DNA from: Bacteroidota bacterium
Lineage (GTDB): Bacteria; Bacteroidota; Ignavibacteria; SZUA-365
Length of the DNA: 28,299 bases
Direction: 5' to 3'
Assembly: GCA_018224345.1 (NCBI GenBank)
Contig: JAGTUW010000080.1
Location: forward strand, 1-28,299
The translations under genes and the position numbers were made by a program. How positions within the stretch are numbered: the stretch's first letter is position 1; each line of letters begins with the position of its first letter. Positions 1 through 9,935 of the stretch are shown one piece after another. The notes under the pieces were generated by a model. That model worked only from the letters and a program-made list of their open reading frames with translations. It did not search any database and had not been told where the DNA came from.

Positions 1-2174
<2,174 letters not shown>

Positions 2175-2225
2175 CAGCCATTGGGGGGGCATCTTATGCT
2201 GCATGTACTGTCGGGTCGTTATAAG

Positions 2226-2807
2226 TTAAGCGTTATTGGATGATCCATTTCCATCGAGTATATAAATCGCCGGGAGATTGCGGGCCTTCTGCGCGTAATC
2301 AAGTCCGAACCCTATGACGAAACGTGGTGGAATCTCGAAACCGACATAATCAAGCTCGTTTGAGATTTTCGTATTCGTGGGTTTGTGCAATAATGTAACA
2401 ATTTTAATGGAAGCAGGATTCTTTTTCCCAATCCATTTCTTCATGAAATCGATCGAGTTTCCCGTATCGACGATATCTTCGACGAGAAAAATGTGCCTGC
2501 CTTCGACTTCACAATTGAGATCCTTGATCAGTTCTACTTCACCGGATGAAATCTTTCGTTCGCCGTAACTCGACAACTTCAGAAAATCCACTTCACAATC
2601 AACATCGATCTGTCGGACGAGGTCGGCGAAAAACATGAACGCACCGTTAAGCACACAGATGAAGATCGGCGTCTGTTCATGCGCGTCCCTGCTGATCTCT
2701 GCGGCGAGTTCGCTGATACGACGTTGCAGGCGATGAACCGGCAGATACGGGACAAAACGATCGCCGCGAATTTCAATCGTCTGCGGGATGGAAGTCTCAG
2801 GTATCAT
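2226..2807 (-). CDS. hpt: hypoxanthine phosphoribosyltransferase
   Basis: Purine salvage enzyme of the cytoplasm that transfers the phosphoribosyl group of PRPP to hypoxanthine or guanine, giving IMP or GMP. The 193-residue product has the usual length. The PRPP-binding signature LVEDIVDTGNS lies at about residues 108-118 and the LNGAFMFFADL loop at about 53-63; the C-terminal part has the RNLPAIY segment typical of the family. Start choice: the ATG at 2807 has AGGA eight bases upstream, whereas the in-frame ATG at 2816 has it directly adjacent, which is too close. The start overlaps the end of tilS by 11 bases, so the two are probably translationally coupled. The ftsH gene follows after about 50 bases. 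Confidence 0.95.
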   Translation of the reverse strand: MIPETSIPQTIEIRGDRFVPYLPVHRLQRRISELAAEISRDAHEQTPIFICVLNGAFMFFADLVRQIDVDCEVDFLKLSSYGERKISSGEVELIKDLNCEVEGRHIFLVEDIVDTGNSIDFMKKWIGKKNPASIKIVTLLHKPTNTKISNELDYVGFEIPPRFVIGFGLDYAQKARNLPAIYILDGNGSSNNA

Positions 2808-4305
2808 GTGTGTCATCCTGTTCGGTTCGAAAATACCGGAGTCTGGCGATATGCGTGCTTTCACGATGGACTGCTGCATGCTGTCCCAACCGTACACCAC
2901 AAATCCAGAAAACTCCGCCACTGCCTTCAAGTACCGGAATCTGCCGCCTGCGCGGATGTGCGATTCCTCTGTCGGCCAGAAAATCTCTGACACGCTTTTG
3001 ACGACCGAACGACAGTGGCTCAAAGCGATCCTCATCCGTCCACTGCCGCAATCGCCACTGTTCTCCGACCGCATCGAGATCGACGTATTCGACGGAGGGT
3101 TCTGCGCCTGTGAAAGCAGGCCGCATCTTCCGCGCCTCGCCAGCCTCAAGCATACGAGCATCTTCACCATCTCCGCAGGGTCCGGGCAAAGGCGCCAGGG
3201 GAGCCGCCTCTGCGCTGACAGCAGCAACGGCATTGCCTTCGAGAAGCTCGCTCGACAGCATCCATGCTCCCCAGCGCACCGCCTCGCCGGCGGATACGTC
3301 GATCGGCGGATGGTCCTCTGCGGCGGATATGAGACGGAGACCTTCCGGTTCACGGACAGCCGTCACACCTCCGCGAAGCTGTTGTCGCGTGCCGGCCGCA
3401 CACTCCCACAAAGTGAGCAACGCCAGACTTTCGTTCAACGTCACTTCCGTCCGGCGCAATTCATGAAGCGCATGACGGCAGACAACTAATTTCTCAAATT
3501 CACTGCTGGTATTCAAGCTCTTTTCACGTACCAGTACGGATTCATCCTGCCTGTCGAAGGCAGGGCCGGCGAGTCGCTCACAGCGCTCGTCGAGAAATGT
3601 GCCGAGCATGGCATAAAGACGGGCCGTGCCACCGACGGCATGCACCCACCCGTCACCGCACACTGCACTGATAGCAGGAAGCACATGGTGGCGCAGTGCA
3701 TTGCGCCGATACTGGTCACTCTCATTTGATGCGTCATGCATCCAGGTGATTCCACGCTCTCCGGCCCAGGACTCGAGCTGATGGCGCCGAATGGTAAGCA
3801 GCGGACGAGCAATGCGGCCACGGATCGGACGAATCCCGGTAAGCCCTGTCGGACCGGCACCCCGCAGGAAATGCGCCAGCAAGGTTTCGGCCTGGTCATC
3901 GGCATGATGTGCCGTCAGAATCACCGTCGCTCCCGCCTCGTCGCACATTTCTTCCAGGGCCCGGTAACGTAGCCGTCGAGCCACGTCCTGTACTGTACCG
4001 CCGTCGCGGCTGATAACAGCAGGGACGTCCACGCGACGCAACATAAAATCTGCACCGAGTTCGGCAGCCAGCGAGCGCACAAATGTGACATCGTCCTCGG
4101 CTTCCCGACGCAACCCGTGATGTACTGTGGCGAGCGTGAGTACGCCCTTCCATGCCACAATGATACGTGCGCTGATGTGTGCGAGAACAGTGGAATCACA
4201 TCCCCCGCTGGCGGCGACGAGCAAGCGTATTCCTGGTGCAAGTAATGAGTGACGGCGCAGAAATTCCGTCACCCTCGCTTCGAGATGAATGTCATCGGTC
4301 TTCAT
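2797..4305 (-). CDS. tilS: tRNA(Ile)-lysidine synthase TilS
   Basis: ATP-dependent enzyme that attaches lysine to C34 of the CAU-anticodon tRNA(Ile), so that it reads AUA. The PP-loop ATP pyrophosphatase motif SGGCDS is at residues 33-38. The TilS core AHHADDQAET segment follows in the N-terminal domain, and the C-terminal TilS domain is recognisable from RFEPLSFGRQKRVRDFL to the end. The 502-residue length is on the long side for the family (about 430-470 is common), with extra sequence in the middle linker. Its ATG overlaps the stop of the upstream 148-aa gene as ATGA, and its own end overlaps the start of hpt. The gene order tilS-hpt-ftsH is widely conserved and supports the call. Confidence 0.95.
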   Translation of the reverse strand: MKTDDIHLEARVTEFLRRHSLLAPGIRLLVAASGGCDSTVLAHISARIIVAWKGVLTLATVHHGLRREAEDDVTFVRSLAAELGADFMLRRVDVPAVISRDGGTVQDVARRLRYRALEEMCDEAGATVILTAHHADDQAETLLAHFLRGAGPTGLTGIRPIRGRIARPLLTIRRHQLESWAGERGITWMHDASNESDQYRRNALRHHVLPAISAVCGDGWVHAVGGTARLYAMLGTFLDERCERLAGPAFDRQDESVLVREKSLNTSSEFEKLVVCRHALHELRRTEVTLNESLALLTLWECAAGTRQQLRGGVTAVREPEGLRLISAAEDHPPIDVSAGEAVRWGAWMLSSELLEGNAVAAVSAEAAPLAPLPGPCGDGEDARMLEAGEARKMRPAFTGAEPSVEYVDLDAVGEQWRLRQWTDEDRFEPLSFGRQKRVRDFLADRGIAHPRRRQIPVLEGSGGVFWICGVRLGQHAAVHRESTHIARLRYFRTEQDDTHDT

Positions 4306-4748
4306 TGTGCAGTGGGAGCAGGGTCTTCCCCCCCGTGAGTCAATTCGATTTCCATGTTTTTCAATGTGGCGAAATCCCCGGCAAGTTCAAGGAGTTGCTT
4401 GAGGCCGGCTTCGGAAACCGCGAGCGCGTGCTGCTGTACCCTGCTGCAAAACTCCTCGTCTCCATCAGCAATGAATGCACTCAGCATACCGTGAAAATCG
4501 TTCACCGCGCGGGCGAATTCACTTTCAAGTTTCTCATACAATTCGCTTTCCTGCGTCTGCCGACGGATCGTGATATATATGTTGCGCAGATATTTTCCGT
4601 GAAAGGCCAGTTCGCCAAGTTCTTTCTGTTTACCTGCGCTGTGCGCATGCTGAAGAAAAAGCGTCAGCAGCCCCTCGTCGTGCAAACCCTCGGATTGAAA
4701 CTTGCGCAGAAGTTCTATGATTGCTTCCACTTGCGGTGAAATTTGCAT
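4302..4748 (-). CDS. hypothetical 148-aa helical protein coupled to tilS
   Basis: I do not recognise this family. The predicted product is soluble, without signal peptide or membrane segment. It looks almost entirely alpha-helical, with runs rich in Glu, Leu and Ala (for example EAIIELLRKF and GLKQLLELAGDF). The acidic C-terminus ends in a low-complexity GGEDPAPTAQ tail. The stop overlaps the tilS start (ATGA), which argues that it is really translated and belongs to the tilS-hpt-ftsH operon as its first gene. The Shine-Dalgarno before the ATG at 4748 is weak; no better start is visible. The opposite-strand frame in the same place lacks recognisable features. Confidence 0.75.
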   Translation of the reverse strand: MQISPQVEAIIELLRKFQSEGLHDEGLLTLFLQHAHSAGKQKELGELAFHGKYLRNIYITIRRQTQESELYEKLESEFARAVNDFHGMLSAFIADGDEEFCSRVQQHALAVSEAGLKQLLELAGDFATLKNMEIELTHGGEDPAPTAQ

Positions 4749-4786
4749 ATATCAAGACCCTTATTGGTTGCCGGTCTCTTGCAAGA

Positions 4787-4816
4787 TACGGAAATTGCCG
4801 GTACGGAAAATGCCGG
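4787..4816. repeat. two-copy 15-bp direct repeat in divergent promoter region
   Basis: The units tacggaaattgccgg and tacggaaaatgccgg are immediately adjacent and differ at one position. A partial echo (ttgccgg) lies about 20 bases to the left. The site is between the minus-strand tilS operon and the plus-strand GH57-like gene, so it could be a regulator binding site; this is inference. Confidence 0.5.
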
Positions 4817-4824
4817 GATGGTGG

Positions 4825-4857
4825 ACGTGCACGGGAACGTTTACGCAAGGTGCACGT
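4825..4857. promoter_or_regulatory. 8-bp inverted repeat, candidate operator
   Basis: ACGTGCAC at 4825-4832 and GTGCACGT at 4850-4857 form a perfect inverted repeat with a 17-base spacer, so the half-sites are about 25 bp apart, roughly two or three helical turns. Each half-site itself contains the palindrome GTGCAC. It sits in the 260-bp gap between divergent genes. No regulator gene is nearby, and no confident promoter boxes could be assigned. Confidence 0.4.
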
Positions 4858-5008
4858 AAAACACCGTACTCTTATTTCACTTTCCGACGTATAGAAGAGT
4901 TGTCCTTTTGTTGTTTTTCAAGCGATAAACAAGTAGTTTGACCTGTTGATGGTCCACCAGATCATGAGCTCAGAGCTATTTCTTCTTCAATAGACTTTGC
5001 GGAGTATT

Positions 5009-7591
5009 ATGAGACGCAGTTCCCTCCACCTGCTGGTTGCACTCCTGTTCGTATCCGTGCTTGCACATGCCCAGCCTTCACAGACGGCTGAAGGTATCGC
5101 GTTTGTTTTCACGAATTCCGAGGCCGCGTCCGTTTCTCTCGTCGGCGATTTCAACGCATGGTCGACGGAAACGCATCCCATGACCAAGTCCGGAGACGGC
5201 GCATGGACTACAACTGTTTCCCTGCTTCCCGGGACATACCAGTATGCATTCTCGGTCGATGGCAGCAGTATCGAAATCGACCCGAACAATCCACTGACCT
5301 TCGAATCCATCGACGGCCGTCGATTGAATTCGCTGGTAACCGTCGCGGAGGATGGCAGTCTGGTCACACAGGGCTATCCCGTTCGTAAGAACATGAACGA
5401 CAATTACGAAAAGAAGGGCGGGACGGTCTACCTCAATCTTGTCTTCCGGAATCACGTGCCACTGTATTACAGTCAGGAAACTGATCGCATCGAGGCACCG
5501 TTCGTAAGGCAGCACGCTCTTCGTGATTACTTCCAGATGGCAGACATCATTCAACGGTACCCGAATGTGAATGCCACCGTTGTACTCTCTCCCACCCTGC
5601 TCTGGCAGCTTCAGGAGATCTACGTCAATCGCCTCGAACCATATATGAAAAAATATCGCGCCATGAACCCGAAAGAAGCGGGTATGGACGGTGCGCGTTT
5701 CCTGCGCGAGATGAAGGGAAAAACCGATCCGTGGATCGATATCTGCCTGACACCTGCCGAACAGCTCACGGAAGAGGACAAGGAATGGCTGTATAAAAAG
5801 GAATGGAATGCTTTTACCATGAGCCAGGTCCGGCTGTACCGTTTCCCCGAATTGCTGGAGTTGCATGAGAAATGGAAAGATGCCAACGGAAATCCGGATT
5901 ACACGGTGGACGAACTGAGGCTACTCAAATTTTTTGCCATTTTCTCCAACTTCGACAGTGAATTCTACGAGCGCCGCGTCTCGCTGATCCAGACCGGAAC
6001 CCGGATCTACCGCTCACTCGACCTGCGCGATCTGGTTTCCTTCCGCAGTGACGGGAAATATTATCTGAAGCGTCAGATTACCGAAGCCGACTGCGAGCGT
6101 ATCGTCGCTTCGGCATGGTACGTCATGGCAAGTATTCTTCCGGCCTTCGAAAAAACGCAGTTCGACAGTCGCGCAATGATCGGGCAGCTCGAAATGGCGG
6201 CGACATCGTATTCCGATGCCATCCTTCCCCTGCTCATCGATTCCGACATCGCCAAAAAGGCTGATCCGACAATCGGCCTGCCTGCTCCGTATCAGCATCC
6301 GGAAGATGCGGACGCACAGTTGAAAATGAGCATTGCTGCCTACCAGAAATATCTGAACCTGACACCTTCCGGTTATGTCGCTCCTTACGGCGCGATTTCA
6401 CCAGCGGTGATTCCATTGCTGAAAGATAACGGCCTTGACTGGTTTATTTCCGATGAACACGTCCTGAACAACAGCACGCCCAGGAATCTCCCCAGTACCC
6501 TTCCCTATTCGTTGACCGTGGACGGCAAATCAGCCTACGCTTCCTTTGCGCATATCACACTGACGAACCGCCTGAACTGGACCTACCGTCACTACTATTC
6601 GGAAAACTCTGCCGATGATTTCATCCGAACCGTGTTGTCGATGGCCCCGAACAATCCGAAACGACATGCCCTGGTCACTGTCGTCATCGATGGCGATGAT
6701 GCCTGGCAGTACTACCAGAGAGATATCGACGGTAAAGGCGTCATCAATGGTATCTACAGAAAACTCAACAAGCTGTTCCGTACACGCGCGATTGTGTCGG
6801 TGACCATGAGCGAATACGTGAACGGCAACCGCATGCGCGGCATCCCGGCACACAAGACGGATGACTTCGATGCGATCAAAGAACTGGCCGCAGGCTCGCG
6901 CTTCAACGGAAAATTCAATATGTGGATCGGCAGCCGCGAGATGAACAAGGCATGGGACTATCTCCGACAGGCGCGTGCCGACCTCGGCAAAGTTGCTGCA
7001 CCGGTGACGACAGTGGAATATCTTGACGATTTTGCCAAACAACCAATGAATTTCTTCTACGCTGCGACCAGTCCCAACTGGATGCAGCGCTTCAATACCC
7101 GGGCACTACAGCAGGACAACCCGAAACCCTTCGAACTGCATTTCCGCGGGCTGCTGGCCAGAAGCTACACAGTGGCAGGCCTCGCAACTCCCACAAAATT
7201 TGATGCGTTCGTGAATCCGGCGGATTTCTCACCCGCATGGACCGCACCACGTAAACGCACAACCGTAACGTTCCTCTGCAAACTGGTCGATCGCGAGGCC
7301 ATCACCTCGGTGTATATCGCAGGAAACCGTAAGGAACTCGCCAACCTGGAACCGAATACTGTGCGAATGCACGACAATGGCGAATACGGTGATAAGGTTT
7401 TCGGTGATAATGTCTGGACGCTGGTTGTCGAACTCGATGAAGGGGACCTGCTCTACAAGTACTCGAATTCCGGTGGTCAGGGAACCTGGGACGGGTCGGA
7501 GACCTTCCCCGATGAATGGCGCCGCATCAAGATTGAAGGTGATAAAATGACTGTGGAAGACATTTTCGCCCGCATCAGAAATAAATACTGA
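5009..7591 (+). CDS. secreted GH57-like protein with CBM48-type N-terminal domain; catalytic Glu missing
   Basis: An 860-residue exported protein. Residues 1 to about 22 are a signal peptide (cut near AHA-Q). About 25-105 is a CBM48/AMPK glycogen-binding-like domain (VSLVGDFNAWS). Then comes a region resembling the GH57 catalytic domain: HVP near residue 149 in place of HQP, the GQLEM motif at 392-396 with the AILPLLIDSDIA segment, HPEDADAQL, and VIDGDDAW with Asp561 at the place of the acid/base Asp. The motif that in amylopullulanase-type GH57 enzymes reads WPSEGSVS is here VAPYGAIS, with Tyr460 replacing the nucleophile Glu. A C-terminal beta-sandwich-like domain (about 745-855) has a DNGEYGDKVFGDNVWT stretch. 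It is likely a starch or glycogen binding protein, a pseudoenzyme or a new GH57 subfamily. The ATG at 5009 with GGAG at 5001 is preferred over a TTG at 4997 because it starts directly at the signal peptide. The gene is single and ends at a terminator. Confidence 0.85.
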   Translation: MRRSSLHLLVALLFVSVLAHAQPSQTAEGIAFVFTNSEAASVSLVGDFNAWSTETHPMTKSGDGAWTTTVSLLPGTYQYAFSVDGSSIEIDPNNPLTFESIDGRRLNSLVTVAEDGSLVTQGYPVRKNMNDNYEKKGGTVYLNLVFRNHVPLYYSQETDRIEAPFVRQHALRDYFQMADIIQRYPNVNATVVLSPTLLWQLQEIYVNRLEPYMKKYRAMNPKEAGMDGARFLREMKGKTDPWIDICLTPAEQLTEEDKEWLYKKEWNAFTMSQVRLYRFPELLELHEKWKDANGNPDYTVDELRLLKFFAIFSNFDSEFYERRVSLIQTGTRIYRSLDLRDLVSFRSDGKYYLKRQITEADCERIVASAWYVMASILPAFEKTQFDSRAMIGQLEMAATSYSDAILPLLIDSDIAKKADPTIGLPAPYQHPEDADAQLKMSIAAYQKYLNLTPSGYVAPYGAISPAVIPLLKDNGLDWFISDEHVLNNSTPRNLPSTLPYSLTVDGKSAYASFAHITLTNRLNWTYRHYYSENSADDFIRTVLSMAPNNPKRHALVTVVIDGDDAWQYYQRDIDGKGVINGIYRKLNKLFRTRAIVSVTMSEYVNGNRMRGIPAHKTDDFDAIKELAAGSRFNGKFNMWIGSREMNKAWDYLRQARADLGKVAAPVTTVEYLDDFAKQPMNFFYAATSPNWMQRFNTRALQQDNPKPFELHFRGLLARSYTVAGLATPTKFDAFVNPADFSPAWTAPRKRTTVTFLCKLVDREAITSVYIAGNRKELANLEPNTVRMHDNGEYGDKVFGDNVWTLVVELDEGDLLYKYSNSGGQGTWDGSETFPDEWRRIKIEGDKMTVEDIFARIRNKY

Positions 7592-7607
7592 TCCACCCGT
7601 GGAGAGT

Positions 7608-7641
7608 CGGGACATCGCCGCGCGATGTCCCGTTTTTTTTT
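7608..7641 (+). terminator. Rho-independent terminator after the GH57-like gene
   Basis: CGGGACATCG (7608-7617) and CGATGTCCCG (7623-7632) form a perfect 10-bp stem with a five-base loop, followed directly by nine T residues. It lies 16 bases after the stop codon, so the GH57-like gene is monocistronic and the next operon needs its own promoter. Confidence 0.93.
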
Positions 7642-7733
7642 ACCCATTCCCTCATAAAGACAGGGATGGATATTATCAGGTAACGAGACTTGTTATTCGC
7701 ACATTGGCATCAATGTCGGAACCGTACAGGTTC

Positions 7734-7768
7734 TTTGTTGCGTGCATCATGTCTGTGACGTAGAATTG
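7734..7768 (+). promoter_or_regulatory. weak candidate promoter of the HD-dtd-comEC operon
   Basis: TAGAATTG at 7761-7768 is one mismatch from the Bacteroidota -7 consensus TAnnTTTG. Upstream, TTTG at 7734 and TTG at 7738 lie at about the right distance for the -33 element (20 bases between TTG and TAGAATTG). A promoter is required between the terminator and the ATG at 7774. If this is it, transcription would start almost on the ATG, and there is no Shine-Dalgarno. The motif is short, so the call is tentative. Confidence 0.25.
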
Positions 7769-7773
7769 TATCT

Positions 7774-8403
7774 ATGAATAACGATCCGGGTTCTCCGCTG
7801 CCGCTCTACAACCAAACGCATTACACGCGTGAGGAATTGATCGATGCAATTTCCGCCCGACTCGATCCCGTGGAATTGACGACCATCCTCGCTGCCTATG
7901 AAATGGCCAGCAGCGTACATGAATATCAGATTCGAAACGACAGTACACCCTATTTCTGGCACCTCTCGCGGGTGGCACGTATCATCATCCATGAGCTCGA
8001 ATACATCAACGCCGATGTCATCAGCGCAGCACTGCTGCACGATGTGCTTGAGGATTCAGACATCATCACGGCAGATGTGCTCAAGTATAATTTCAATGCC
8101 TACATCTCCTATATCGTGGAAGTGCTGACAAAAAACATCCGGCTGCTCGGGGTGCAGAGAGAACAGGAGAATCACGAATATATCGAGCGACTGCGTTACA
8201 GCAGTATCGATTGTAAAATCGTTAAATTCGCCGAACGTCTCGACAACTACCGCTGCCTGGAATTCGGCGTCAAACGCAACCCTTTCGGTTACATCGAAAT
8301 AACGGAACGGAATTACTATCCCATGGCGCGTGATGAGCAAAACAATATACTCAATCGCATCATTCGGGAGATGGACCACATCAAGCTGAAATTTTTTTCC
8401 TGA
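7774..8403 (+). CDS. HD-domain protein, small alarmone (ppGpp) hydrolase-like
   Basis: A 209-residue stand-alone HD phosphohydrolase resembling the hydrolase half of RelA/SpoT and the Mesh1-like small alarmone hydrolases, which remove the 3'-pyrophosphate from (p)ppGpp. Visible motifs are YFWHLSRVA with His63, LLHDVLED with His89-Asp90 and Glu93-Asp94, and KFAERLDN at 151-158. The last corresponds to KLADRLHN in Rel proteins, where the Asp is a metal ligand; here that position appears to be Glu154. No synthetase, TGS or ACT domain is present. It is the first gene of a plus-strand operon with dtd 14 bases downstream. The ATG at 7774 lacks a clear Shine-Dalgarno. Other HD substrates (nucleotides) are possible. 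Confidence 0.8.
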   Translation: MNNDPGSPLPLYNQTHYTREELIDAISARLDPVELTTILAAYEMASSVHEYQIRNDSTPYFWHLSRVARIIIHELEYINADVISAALLHDVLEDSDIITADVLKYNFNAYISYIVEVLTKNIRLLGVQREQENHEYIERLRYSSIDCKIVKFAERLDNYRCLEFGVKRNPFGYIEITERNYYPMARDEQNNILNRIIREMDHIKLKFFS

Positions 8404-8417
8404 TCGAAAGACAGTGT

Positions 8418-8906
8418 ATGCGCCTTCTCATTCAACGAGTCTCACAAGCCCGTGTCACCATCGAAGATCCCTCGACGCAGGCGACATGCGTGCGCGGTGA
8501 GATTGACGACGGTCTGCTTATCCTCTGTGGCGTCCGTCACGGCGACTCGGAAACCGATGCCGTCTACCTCGCATCGAGAACGGCACGTTTGCGCATTTTC
8601 AACGATGATGCCGGCAAAATGAATCTTTCTCTGCTCGATACCGGCGGAAGCGCACTGATCGTCTCACAGTTTACACTCCATGCGGATACGCGAAAAGGGA
8701 ATCGTCCCAGCTACGGACATGCGGCGGAACCTGCACTCGCCGAACAATTGTACAACCTTTTTGTCGCGGACCTGCGTCTGCATCTCGGAGAGAAGCACGT
8801 GCAGACAGGTGAATTCGCAGCAATGATGCAAGTCGAACTGGTCAACAATGGTCCGGTGACAGTGATGTTGAAAAGTAAAAACGAATACCATCAATCGGCG
8901 GACTAG
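8418..8906 (+). CDS. dtd: D-aminoacyl-tRNA deacylase
   Basis: Cytoplasmic proofreading enzyme that hydrolyses D-amino acids from mischarged tRNAs. The 162-residue product starts with the family's MRLLIQRVSQARV and carries the two signature motifs: SQFTLHAD at 83-90 and NGPVT at 144-148, whose Gly-Pro forms the chiral filter in this family. It is slightly longer than the usual 145-150 residues because of a loop insertion near residues 17-25. It lies between the HD protein and the metalloenzyme gene; its TAG is immediately followed by the next ATG, which indicates co-translation. Confidence 0.96.
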   Translation: MRLLIQRVSQARVTIEDPSTQATCVRGEIDDGLLILCGVRHGDSETDAVYLASRTARLRIFNDDAGKMNLSLLDTGGSALIVSQFTLHADTRKGNRPSYGHAAEPALAEQLYNLFVADLRLHLGEKHVQTGEFAAMMQVELVNNGPVTVMLKSKNEYHQSAD

Positions 8907-9869
8907 ATGAGTGAGCGGGCGCAACGGCGGGGCGAACGGACCAATCTGAAACGCAACCGTGACATTCTGTTTATTTTCCTCGATGGTGTCGGTATCGGAG
9001 TGAAGGACCCCAGCCGTAATCCTTTCTTCGACGTTCGACCACCCTTTCTCACTGACCTGCTCGGAGGCACACTCCCATCACTTCGAAACCGGACGATTCA
9101 ATCACGGGATGCACTCTGCATCCCCCTTGATCCGAATCTCGGCATCCCTGGCCTTCCCCAGAGTGGGACGGGACAAGCGACATTGTACACCGGGATCAAC
9201 ACAGCGCAACTGATCGGGCGGCATTTCGGTCCTTATCTCTATTCCACACTCAAACCCGTGGTCGCAGCCCACAACATCTTTGCCAGACTGCAAAACAAAG
9301 GTCGCCCCTCCACAGTCGCCCTGGCCAATGCCTTCCCACAGCGCTTTTTCGATTACCTTCAGGGACCTCAACGACGCATGGTCGCCGGGATGTATGCGGC
9401 AATCGTCTCGGGAGTGCGTTTTCGTGATATCAGCGACCTGCGATCAGGATTGGCACTCTCCACCGACATCACCGCCGCGCGCTGGAGCGAGATCGGGCAT
9501 CACGACGCCCCGCTGTCAACACCGTACGAGGGAGGACGCACACTCGCACGCATCGCGGGTATGCATGCCTTCACATTGTATGAGTATTTCCTCACCGACA
9601 AGGCGGGACATGCACGCGACCGGACAATGGCACGCAATGTACTCTCGCATGTCGATGACTTGCTGCGTGGCATCCATGATCATATCGATCACAACCGTAC
9701 CCTGGTGATTGTTACAAGTGATCACGGAAATATCGAGGAAATCAATATCAAACCCCATACCCGCCATCCGGTACCACTCATTCTCTTCGGCAATCGCAGG
9801 GGATTTGAAACTCAGGGACTTCTTTCTCTCTCGCATCTGGCGCCTGCAATCTGTAACTTTTTGACATAG
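8907..9869 (+). CDS. alkaline-phosphatase-superfamily metalloenzyme (phosphoglycerate-mutase-like)
   Basis: A 320-residue soluble protein of the metalloenzyme superfamily that includes cofactor-independent phosphoglycerate mutase and phosphopentomutase. The metal-binding LDGVGIG is at about 25-31, the nucleophile region PQSGTGQATLYTG at about 84-96, TSDHGNIEE at about 270-278, and a further His in HTRHPVP just after. It is shorter than iPGM (about 510 residues) and lacks the large second domain. The substrate therefore cannot be named; a phosphomonoesterase, phosphodiesterase or mutase is possible. It starts directly at the dtd stop and is 66 bases upstream of comEC, so it belongs to the same operon. 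Confidence 0.85.
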   Translation: MSERAQRRGERTNLKRNRDILFIFLDGVGIGVKDPSRNPFFDVRPPFLTDLLGGTLPSLRNRTIQSRDALCIPLDPNLGIPGLPQSGTGQATLYTGINTAQLIGRHFGPYLYSTLKPVVAAHNIFARLQNKGRPSTVALANAFPQRFFDYLQGPQRRMVAGMYAAIVSGVRFRDISDLRSGLALSTDITAARWSEIGHHDAPLSTPYEGGRTLARIAGMHAFTLYEYFLTDKAGHARDRTMARNVLSHVDDLLRGIHDHIDHNRTLVIVTSDHGNIEEINIKPHTRHPVPLILFGNRRGFETQGLLSLSHLAPAICNFLT

Positions 9870-9935
9870 GGTCACAGGTGCCTCCCGCAAACTTCGGGGA
9901 CACAGAAAACACTCATCTTTTCAGGGAGAATTCTC

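Noticed and set aside
2808..3353. N-terminal extension of the hpt frame
   Set aside because: It runs inside tilS in another frame and does not resemble any phosphoribosyltransferase. The ribosome binding site and homology place the start at 2807.
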